Below are positions 56,571-64,000 of a DNA stretch of 64,000 bases, in pieces. The position numbers and the translations under genes were made by a program. The stretch is from NCBI RefSeq assembly GCF_000143415.4, contig NW_003314375.1:431393-495392 (forward strand), in the 5' to 3' direction. Below the pieces are notes generated by a model. That model was not told the DNA's origin and searched no databases. It was given only the letters and a program-made list of their open reading frames with translations. The DNA comes from Selaginella moellendorffii. Lineage: Eukaryota > Streptophyta > Lycopodiopsida > Selaginellales > Selaginellaceae. How positions within the stretch are numbered: position 1 is the stretch's first letter; each line of letters starts with the position of its first letter.

Positions 56571-58031
56571 GTGTTAGATCAATTCCAAGATACCATGCCA
56601 GAGGAGCTACCGACGGGGTTGCCCCCCACACGATTGATAGAATATAAGATTGAGCTGGTCAAGGGTGTTGAGGCGGTGGTTCGTCCCCCCTATCGTTTGA
56701 ATGAAAAGGAACTTGAAGAGCTCAAGTGCCAACTAGAGGAGTTGGTGGACAAAGGGTATGTTAGGTTGAACAAGTTGCCGTATGGGGCGCTAGTGTTATT
56801 TGTGAAAAAGAAAGATGGATCTATGTGCATGTGCATAGACTACCGGTTGCTCAACAAGTATACAAAGAAGAACAAGTACCCTTTGCCAAGGATTAAGGAC
56901 TTGTTCGATAGGTTGGGAAAGGCAAAATACTTCTTGAGGATTAACCTAAGGTTAGGATACTACCAAATCAGGGTAGCAGAGGAAGATGTCGAGAAGACAA
57001 CCTGTCAAACAAGGTATGGGAGCTTTGAGTTTCTGGTGATGCCTTTCGGGCTATACAATGCGCCGGCAACGTTTTCGATGTTGATGAACTACATCTTTGT
57101 ACCCTATCTGGATCATTTTGTGGTCGTCTATAGTGACGACATCCTGATCTATAGTGAAACGCTAGAGGAGCATGCCAAACACTTGATGAAGCTATCTGAG
57201 AAACTAAGGGAACACCAGCTGTATGTTAAAGAGAGCAAATGTGACTTTGCTTAACAAGAAGTAAAGTTTCTCGGGCATGTGGTGGGCAAGGATGAGCTCA
57301 AGATGGACCCTGAGAAGGTCCAAGGGATCCAGGATTGGGAGCGACTATTGAATGTGCACAAGTTAAGGGCATTTTTGGGGCTATGCAACTACTACCGAAA
57401 GTTTATCAAACACTATTCGAGAGTAGCCCTGCCCTTAACAAACCAAACGGGAAAAGGGAAGATGGTATGGACAATGGAATGCAAGGTGGCATTTATCCAC
57501 CTCAAAGGGAAGTTGAGGAAGGCTCCCGTGTTGGTATTACCAGACTTTGGTAAGGACTTTGAGGTAGAAACAAATGCTTCAGACTTTGCGTTGGGCGCAA
57601 TGTTGAAGCAAAAAAACCATCCAATAGCGTTCTTCTCAAAAAAGTTGGACAAGGCTCAACAGAAGTGGCCTACCCACAAGAAGGAATTGTTTACGGTGGT
57701 CAAGGCGCTCAAGGAGTGGCGACACTACCTTGGGAGACACTTCAAGGTTTACACGGACAATATGGCAATGAAACACTTCTTGTCACAGCCCAACCTAAGA
57801 GGGAAACAGGGTCAATGGGCCAATGCTTTGGCCGAGTTTGATTGCGAGATTCTGTACAAGCCTGGGAAGAGCAACATCATGGCAAATGTGCTAAGTCGAA
57901 AAGTGAGCTTGAAGTTGGCGATATCCAGTGGGACAGCAACCTTTTGGGATGATGTGCGGATAGCATATGAGAACAATGGTCTAGCACAAGAAGTGTTGCT
58001 AAGGAATCTAGAGGCACGGGAAACTCACTAG
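56571..58031 (+). pseudogene. pol: Reverse transcriptase and RNase H of the family I chromovirus
   Basis: [20 protein letters not shown] leads into the polymerase with [44 protein letters not shown] and [10 protein letters not shown]. The catalytic box is YSDD, with serine in the position that varies between elements. A TAA at 57252-57254 (from CAA) separates the last part of the polymerase. RNase H follows in 57279-58031 with ETNASDFALGAML (D changed to N in the first catalytic motif), THKKELFTVV, YTDNMAMKHF and KPGKSNIMANVLSR. Confidence 0.92.
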
Positions 58032-59335
58032 AGAGGTGAGCTGCCAACAAAAGAGAAAACGGGCTATACAGAACGCAACGGGCTTATCTATTACAAGCAA
58101 ACAAGGGTGTATGTTCCAGAAGGGGAACTAAGGAAGGTAGCCTTAGAAGAGTGTCATGACAGACCTCTTGCGGGACACAGCGGAGTGCCCAAAACGATGG
58201 GCTTACTCAAAAGGAAGTACCACTAGCTAGATATGGTTAAGGACATCCAAGACTATGTAAAGACATGTCCAACATGTCAGCAGGTCAAAGCCATGTCTAA
58301 GGCTAGTGGGGGTTTGTTACAAAGCATCCCAATTCCAGATCATTCGTGGAAATGTCTTACGATGGACTTCATTACAGGACTCCCCCCAAGTGAGGGGTTT
58401 GATGCGATACTCGTGGTGGTGGACCAATTTTCAAAGATGGCACATTTCATACCTACCACAACGGAAGTGGACGCGGAAGGTTTGGCAAAGCTATTCTTTG
58501 AACAAGTGGTTTGAGTGCAGGGAAGGCCAGAGGAGATCATCTCAGATCGAGATAAGATCTTCACCAGCAAGTTCTGGAGAACTCTCCTAGAACAGTATTG
58601 CACCAAGTTGAAATTCAACACAGCCTATCACCCACAGACAAGTATTGGGTATTAAGTCAAGTTGGATGGCACTAACACTTCTTAACAGATGGACAAACAG
58701 AAAGGGTGAATAGGCAGTTGGAGGATTATTTATGATTCTATGTCTTCGGAGACTAGACTGATTGGGTAAGTCATTTGGGACTTGCAGAAATGTGCTATAA
58801 CAACTCACTACACTCAAGTATCGGGGTGAGCCTATGGGAAGTCATCAATAGGCGAACTATTGAAGGTCCTGTGGAACTTGGCGTGGCTGAGATCATGGAG
58901 AGTTACTTGCAGTGGAGGCATTCATGGCGGAAAGACTCAACATTTGGAATCTAGTGAGGGATTCCTTGAAACAGGCTCAACAAAGGCAAACCAAGTATGT
59001 GAACCAGAAGTGTCGAGATATAGAGTTCCAACCTGGGGAGAAGGTGTAGCTGAACACCAAGAACCTAAGGCTACAAAGTGGGATCAGCCGGAAGTTGACC
59101 TAAAGGTAAGATGCATGTATTCCTAGAAATGAACTGATCTTGAGTTCCTTAAGCAGATTCACAGGGCCTTACGAGATTGAGGCACGAATCAGTAAAGTGG
59201 CTTATTGCCTCCGACTTCCTTGAGAGACGGGGAAGATGCACCCAGTGTTCCATGTGAACCTACTCAAGCCGTACTTTGAGGATCTGCTTCACACGGACCA
59301 AGTGAGACCTTTACCTGAGGTTCTCCAAGTGGAAG
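58032..59335 (+). pseudogene. pol: Integrase of the family I chromovirus
   Basis: The zinc-binding HHCC domain is readable: HDRPLAGH at about 58156 and CPTCQQVK at about 58267, with one TGG-to-TAG stop between. The core has TMDFITGLPP, SDRDKIFTSKFW and a final glutamate after DGQTERVNR. A 47-bp insertion at 58641-58687 breaks the core between HPQT and DGQTE. The C-terminal part contains RFTGPYEIEARISKVAYRLRLP and MHPVFHVNLLKPYF. Numerous stops make it inactive. Confidence 0.88.
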
Positions 59336-59490
59336 AGGAATACGATGTGGAGGCCATCCTCAATGCGCGCAAAAGCAAGTAATAAGGACACAAGGTGAGA
59401 GAGTTCCATGTGAAGTAAAAAGGATTTCCACACTGCGAAGCAAAATGGGAACCGGAGGAGAACCTAGCGAATAAGATCTAGTGAAGGAAT
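59336..59490 (+). pseudogene. Chromodomain at the integrase C-terminus
   Basis: The stretch reads EYDVEAILNARKSK, then VREFHVK, KGFPHCEAKWEPEENLAN. These are the three conserved parts of a chromodomain (E-x-I-L, YLVKWKGY-like, WEPxENL), with the usual tryptophan in VKWKGY lost to a stop. Chromodomains direct chromoviruses to particular chromatin, often heterochromatin. Confidence 0.85.
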
Positions 59491-59621
59491 TTCTACAAGG
59501 TAGAAACCTATGTACTTATGCAAAGTTCAATTAAAAGCATCCATTTGTGAAGTTGAGCAATGGCATATGTTGGGACCCAAAGGTGCGCCAAAGGTAAGCT
59601 AATCAGTATGGGTTAGCTAGA
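59491..59621. other. Junction between the + strand chromovirus and the minus-strand copy
   Basis: About 130 bp downstream of the chromodomain, expected to hold the polypurine tract and the 3' LTR start. Neither is present; a reversed LTR end (TGTAAGCC) begins at 59622 instead. Confidence 0.5.
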
Positions 59622-59734
59622 TGTAAGCCATAAATTTTTCCTTTCCAATTTCCTAGCTTACCTCGTCTATCCGTCCAACACTGCCTTGGCTTTTGCTAAG
59701 TTCCCTTGCCAAGGTTCTCGCCTATGGTACCAGC

Positions 59735-59929
59735 TCAACCTAACATACCCTTCCTCAACCTAACATACCCTTTGTCCACCAACTCCTCTAGTTGGCACTT
59801 GAGCTCCTTGAGTTCTTTTTCGTTCAAACGATAGGGGGGACGAACCACCACCTCAGCACCCTCGACCAGCTCAATCTTATGTTCTATCAGTCGTGCGGGG
59901 GGCAACCCCGCCGGTAGCTCCTCCGGCAT
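59735..59929 (-). pseudogene. pol: Start of reverse transcriptase, truncated
   Basis: MPEELPAGLPPARLIEHKIE to LVDKGYVRL match the start of the + strand polymerase at 56595-56770 and then end abruptly. A 19-bp tandem duplication (59734-59752 and 59754-59772) marks the joint with the LTR remnant. Confidence 0.85.
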
Positions 59930-59941
59930 GGTATCCTGGAA

Positions 59942-60514
59942 TTAGTTCAACACCCGCTGGATCACTAAAGGTACTTCTTCCGTTCCTGTCTCTTTGTCAC
60001 TCTTCACCGAGAGTAAGCACAAAAATGCTGCCTTAGTTCCTTTAGTGAGTTGTCCTCTCGTGGACACCAGGTTTAAGCAGGAATCTTTGGCCTTGCTTTG
60101 CCCTACCTTTAGATCCTGGGCCTCCACCCTAGATCTTCTTCCTTGGGCATTTGCCAGTACCACAAGGTTCCTACCTTGTCCATGCAGGGCTACCATGAAC
60201 CGATTGAACCAATCCATTCCAAAGATCATGTCAAATCCCGCCATGTCCAACACGGTGAAATCCATGTCTACTTTCCATGTCCCTACTTCGACTCTCGCTT
60301 GTCGAAGTACCTCATCAGTGCTTTGGCTACCTTGAACAAACTCTATAGTCCTTGGTTCGCCTAGCCGTTGCACCGTTAGTCCGGCTTGCCGGACTATGTC
60401 TGTAGCCAAAAAATTATCCGAAGCACCTGTGTCAATAAGGATCTCAACAAAGCTACCTCCGAGCTTCCCTCGGAGGGCTAGTAGATGTCGCGAACGACTC
60501 TCTACCAAAGTTGC
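59942..60514 (-). pseudogene. pol: Protease region of the minus-strand chromovirus
   Basis: An open frame of 188 codons carries the aspartic protease motif EILIDTGASDNFLA with an intact DTG. The linker FGMDWFNRFMVALHGQG follows. It would cut the Gag-Pol polyprotein. It is separated from gag by only a few codons; a stop at 59943-59945 (TAG from CAG) ends it before the polymerase. Confidence 0.88.
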
Positions 60515-61723
60515 TCATGTAATGAATTTTGAGTTAGGGACTGGATCACATACCTCAGTTTGGACTTCACCCGACTTGATGGCCATATTGGCTTTGGCCT
60601 TCTTCGGGTAGGGACATTCCCTCGAAAAGTGTCCCGCTTCACCGTAGTTGTAGCATACGTTGTTTCCCACGCTGCTATACGACTTGACCTTCTTATCCAT
60701 GGGTTTGTCTTTTTTCGCTTGACTCCCCCACGTACTCGCTCGCTGGCCACCAGATTTGCCTTTCCGGAACCCCGAGGACTCATTCTTAGAGAAACGCTTC
60801 TTGAATTTCCCCCTGCTATACGTTCCCCTTGGTTTGACCCCTTTGCTAAACGTGGATCCCGACCCCGTCATGTTCCCCTTTCGCAGGTTATCGTTGAAAT
60901 GCACCTTGATGGCTGCATCCAACGCTTCCTTGTAGTTGGTCGGGTTCCAGCGCATCACCTCACCGCGAGCCCAGGTTTGCAAACCCGATATGAAGGCATG
61001 GAACGCATCCATATCCCCCATGTCCGTGACAAGTATCCTCTTTGCCATGAACCCATTCACATATTCCTGGATGGTTCCAGTCTGCTTCAGCCTACTCAGC
61101 TCATCTCTCAGATGCAGAGTGGCATTCGGAGGAACGTATGTTGCGCGGATCCTCGCCTTCATCATGTCCCAAGTGGCCACCGGTCCTTCGTTGGCCTTCG
61201 TTGTTCTCCACCAAGACTTGGCATTATCTGCCAAGTATGGTTTTGCACATGGGACCTTCTCCGAGCTCGGTAATCGCAACAATCGGAAGTAGTCCTCCAT
61301 ATCGTAAAACCAATCCTCCACCACCTTATAGTCGTTCACTCCCTTGAAGACCGGTGGGGGCTTTGGTTTGTACTTGGGAATTGCCTGAGGGACTGATTCC
61401 ACTTCGGTCTGTTTGACCTTGTCTGGTTTTGCCTCAGTCCCTGCCGAAGGGTCCGCACCTTTTGCGCTGCCAGCATCCGCAGTCTTTCGCTTTTTCTTCC
61501 GCTTCTCGTCACGCTTTAGCTTGCATACGAGAGTCTCCAGCAGGGCATTGGTCTGCACTAATTGTCCTTCTAGAATGTCCAATCGAGCCTTGGATGACCA
61601 AACCTCACCACTGGACTCCTGTTTGGAAGTTTCCTTACTGGAGTCCTCCTCATGCAAGGATTCCTCATCCATAGCCTTTTGTTCGACTGGAGGCTCCAGC
61701 TCTGGCGGAGGTTCCGTCCCCAC
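60515..61723 (-). CDS. gag: gag of the minus-strand chromovirus (open for 402 codons, start displaced)
   Basis: The frame is stop-free. An acidic, coiled-coil-like N-terminal part (EEQ-, ESLHEEDSSKETS, LEGQLVQTNALLETLV) is followed by a Lys-rich linker. The gag core has KPPPVFKGVNDYKVVEDWFY, AKSWWRTTKANEG and LSRLKQTGTIQEYVNGF. The zinc knuckle at about residues 357-370 reads CYNYGEAGHFSREC, with the second cysteine changed to tyrosine. The true start, MAKAGRKRTQ (ATG at 63197-63195), is separated from this frame by the insertion at 61735-63160, so the present frame lacks its own ATG. Confidence 0.85.
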   Translation of the reverse strand: MGTEPPPELEPPVEQKAMDEESLHEEDSSKETSKQESSGEVWSSKARLDILEGQLVQTNALLETLVCKLKRDEKRKKKRKTADAGSAKGADPSAGTEAKPDKVKQTEVESVPQAIPKYKPKPPPVFKGVNDYKVVEDWFYDMEDYFRLLRLPSSEKVPCAKPYLADNAKSWWRTTKANEGPVATWDMMKARIRATYVPPNATLHLRDELSRLKQTGTIQEYVNGFMAKRILVTDMGDMDAFHAFISGLQTWARGEVMRWNPTNYKEALDAAIKVHFNDNLRKGNMTGSGSTFSKGVKPRGTYSRGKFKKRFSKNESSGFRKGKSGGQRASTWGSQAKKDKPMDKKVKSYSSVGNNVCYNYGEAGHFSRECPYPKKAKANMAIKSGEVQTEVCDPVPNSKFIT

Positions 61724-61734
61724 CTGGGTTCGCT

Positions 61735-63160
61735 AAACATATATGTACATTACCCCAATCCCAAAGGGATCAAAACAACATTGAGAGCGCACTCTCGAAG
61801 AGACTAGTGAAACTATGAGCGCGAACGCCCGGCGCTGCTCTTGGGCCGTCCGCCTCCCAGGTGACTCCACCGCGGAGCTTGAAGCCACCTGCTTCGCCTT
61901 GCCACTCCTCCACTCGGTCACAATGATGACAAGCCAGATGACCACCATGTCGATCTAGCTCAACGTCGTCGCAGCCAAGCGGTCCAACTCGAGCACGATG
62001 ACCCAGCGTTGCTCATGGGTCACTCGCCTCCAAGGTGACTCCACTGCACAAGCTGAAGCCACCTGTTACGCCCCAAGACGTGATGCTGTGTCTTGGAGCG
62101 CCTACCTCCCCAGTGTACTTCCAGCACTAAGTCGGTGCCCATTACGAACAAACTCCAAGGCGTAGAACAAGCGAGGTGTGAGCCTCCTCCAGCTCTAGAC
62201 TAGAGTGTGCTACCTTGCCTCCCACACTAGACAAGTGCGCTGGCCCCCTTCAATGATATACAAGCCCCCGTTGCCGGCATCGCGACAATCACAAGACTTG
62301 CAAGCCTCCGCGAACCTCCTCAAAGGACTAGCCCTGAAGCAAGAACCATGTGGGATCCCCTCCGCGAGCAAACCAACTCGGCCATCCGCCACTGGCCCCC
62401 TTTGTGACAGCACTTCCCTGTCACTAGATCCAAAAATGCGCCCATAGTGTCTTCCACGTCCATCCACCGCGGACACTTCGCTATGTCGGGATGTCGTCCC
62501 GAACTGTCCTCCACCGATCAACAAAGTTCCCATGACTTGGTCGTGTTTCCACGACTCAAGTCGCCAAGAACTTCCGACACATGCAGCTTCACGCTCTCCG
62601 TACCTCAGTCGCCACCTTGCATGGCCCGACCTAAGGCGAGAAATCCCGCTCGAAGCTGCGAGACCAGCAACTGTCCCGTTTCCACCATGTTGCTGCCGTG
62701 CCAACCACATGCAACGAAGATCCCTGACACTTAGAGTGGCCGGATCGAAGATCCCGCCGCCACCCTAAGTCCTGCCCTAACCGCAGTTAGGGCAAAAGCC
62801 AGCCAAGAACCCTAACCCTAGCCACGAATTAGGGCAGGTGAGAACTCTGAGACCGTGAAGAATTTTTGCCTGCGCTTCTGGGAGGGTGTGAGGCTCCCTC
62901 CCAGCTATCCCCCTGTGAATTTTTGTGGAAAAATTCCAAGCCGTTCAGGAGTTATGAGCTCCCAAAAAACTTGAAACCATGAGAAGCGAAAAAAGAAGAG
63001 GAGGAGAGGAGAGCGTCCAGCTGCTGCAGCCGTGGTGTTCCTAACTGCCCTCTCGACTCCTCCAAATCTCTAAGCCCCGAAAAACCCTAGCCGCCGCCGA
63101 AGAACCCTAAAAACAGCAGCGACCTAGGGCCAGCGAGATCTCCAGATCCGTGGCAGATCT
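61735..63160 (-). mobile_element. 1,426-bp insertion in gag flanked by an 18-bp target duplication
   Basis: TCCCCACCTGGGTTCGCT occurs at 61717-61734 and again at 63161-63178, and gag reads through when the insert and one copy are removed. An 18-bp duplication is too long for LTR elements (5 bp) or Helitrons (none) and fits target-primed insertion by LINE machinery. The insert is GC-rich. Its minus strand opens with a leader-like run (TAGGGTTTTTCGGGG) and has a 166-codon unrecognised ORF (62710-62210). Two similar segments of about 80 bp (about 61820-61900 and 61985-62065) form an internal repeat. No poly(A) or reverse transcriptase is seen, so it may be a 5'-intact but ORF-poor LINE derivative, a SINE-like element or a processed transcript. 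Confidence 0.6.
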
Positions 63161-63241
63161 TCCCCACCTGGGTTCGCTTACGCCCTGCCTTTGCCATCTC
63201 CCAGCAATCCGCCTCTATCCTTCGCTAGAACTAAGGAAAAC

Positions 63242-63253
63242 GCTCCGATACCA
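63242..63253 (-). promoter_or_regulatory. Primer-binding site of the minus-strand chromovirus
   Basis: TGGTATCGGAGC on the minus strand, three bases inside the LTR end at 63257, identical to the site at 53561. Confidence 0.88.
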
Positions 63254-63256
63254 AAT

Positions 63257-64000
63257 TGTAAGCCACAAATTTTTCCTTTCTAATTTGCCAGCTTACCTTG
63301 TCTATCCGTCCAACACTGCCTTAGTTTTTGCTAAGTTCCCTTGCCAAGGTTCTCGCCTATGGTACCAGCTCTTACTTGGTTTCAGCTACTCACTACATGA
63401 GCAACGGAGTGTTAGCCATCCATCCACAGATTCCTAAATCACTCCCAATCCCCCTCCCCGGGTTAGACTGGACTTAAGGTTCGGCTACACTCCCCGCAAG
63501 CACAAGCAGCCAAGCACACCAAACTTCCAGGTTCCTAACATCCCTTGGTACCACAAGACTTGATCATGGGACCCTCTAAATCCCAAGTCTTGAGTGCAAC
63601 ACTTGCTTCGGGACGCCGGGGCAAAACACTGTGGCCTAGCGGCCCAGTATAGGTACCTCTACCCCCCCCCCCCCCACTTCCATCCCGAAGGAAGGCCCAA
63701 GCCCCTAGGAAGGGCGAGGACCAATGAGCCGTATGGTACTCAAGTGGGGCACCACTCCACATGAGCCGGGAGCACCGCAATCGGTTTCCCTTTCGGGAGT
63801 GGGAGCTGCTCTTGAGCACTTCCTTGGATGGCCCTTCCGGCACCAACCAAGTCCATGCTCACTCCCACCCAAGGCCCCTCGGTCCCAGTCTCAACCTCAA
63901 GTCGGTTTGGAAGCCCCACTGGAGAGTCCCTTCAAAACTGGTTCCTGGACCTCACTATCCCTACTAAACTTTTGGAACCCCCTGCAGCCCCCCCCCCCCC
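63257..64000 (-). repeat. 5' LTR of the minus-strand chromovirus, cut by the window end
   Basis: It matches the 3' 740 bp of the family I LTR at 54993-56139, inverted. The window ends inside the C run that corresponds to the LTR G run at 55406. A second C run is at 63663-63676. Confidence 0.9.

Larger units (their letters stand above)
53558..59500 (+). mobile_element. Decayed chromovirus (family I) with chromodomain, interrupted by a solo LTR
   Basis: This is the interior of a full-length Ty3/gypsy chromovirus: primer-binding site, gag, protease, reverse transcriptase, RNase H, integrase and chromodomain, in order on the + strand. A family I solo LTR splits the protease at 54993-56139. Nearly every visible stop is a C-to-T or G-to-A change from CAA, CAG, CGA or TGG. 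The 3' LTR is not found; at 59622 an opposite-strand copy begins. Confidence 0.9.
59622..64000 (-). mobile_element. Second family I chromovirus copy, minus strand, internally deleted
   Basis: Reading leftward: 5' LTR (64000 to 63257, cut by the window end), primer-binding site (63253-63242), gag start (63197), a foreign insertion (63160-61735), gag, protease, and about 65 codons of reverse transcriptase. The sequence then jumps at about 59734 to the last 114 bp of an LTR (59735-59622). The deletion removed most of pol and most of the 3' LTR. Its coding regions are much better preserved than those of the + strand copy. Confidence 0.88.

Noticed and set aside
1-64000. tRNA, rRNA, organelle or bacterial genes
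   Set aside because: None seen on either strand by eye; primer-binding sites resemble tRNA ends but are retrotransposon sites.

Overview
The window looks like nuclear DNA of a seed-free land plant, most likely a lycophyte of the Selaginella type. Three things suggest this. (1) It holds an intact gene for SPEF1/CLAMP, a protein of motile cilia, so the plant makes swimming sperm. (2) Wherever exons can be spliced confidently, the introns are unusually short, mostly 45-65 bp, in living genes and in broken gene fragments alike. (3) The rest is degraded plant-type transposon DNA: Helitrons, chromovirus-type Ty3/gypsy elements and a TRIM. The species is inferred; nothing in the sequence names it.

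Layout. 1-4.1 kb: the end of a long LTR, then short fragments of unrelated genes in one orientation (Kelch protein, amidohydrolase, protein kinase). 4.1-6.64 kb: an AT-rich Helitron ending in a hairpin plus CTAG. A second Helitron-like 5' end follows directly and carries a broken purine-synthesis gene (FGAM synthase, PUR4) and other exon debris to about 12 kb. 12.3-16.6 kb: a nest of solo LTRs, with a TRIM inside LTR family II inside LTR family I. The LTRs contain GA-rich 6/12-bp repeats and long G runs. 17.6-19 kb: Kelch and cytochrome P450 pseudogenes. 22.1-25.0 kb: a Helitron with a PIF1-type helicase remnant. 28.7-32.4 kb: a large multi-exon gene of unknown function, with an IQ motif just behind an in-frame stop. 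34.0-38.2 kb: old LTR pieces, another Helitron end fused to another Helitron start, a RAD51/DMC1 fragment and a recent 303-bp tandem duplication. 38.86-39.96 kb: SPEF1. 40.36-43.38 kb: a Ty3/gypsy element complete at both ends (TSD CCCTA) but lacking protease and reverse transcriptase. 43.86-48.4 kb: back-to-back Helitrons, one carrying an RPA1 OB-fold fragment. 48.5-64 kb: a retrotransposon cluster. It contains a gypsy element with a Tf1/sushi-style self-priming site, a decayed chromovirus with a C-terminal chromodomain interrupted by a solo LTR, and an opposite-strand copy whose gag is split by a 1.4-kb insertion with an 18-bp target duplication.

Only two host genes look potentially functional: SPEF1 (intact) and the 28.7-kb gene (possibly truncated). 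Nearly everything else is transposon DNA or gene fragments, the latter probably moved by Helitrons. The most interesting structure is the set of Helitrons joined tail-to-head through the same CTAG/TACTCCC junction and followed by different host-gene fragments.
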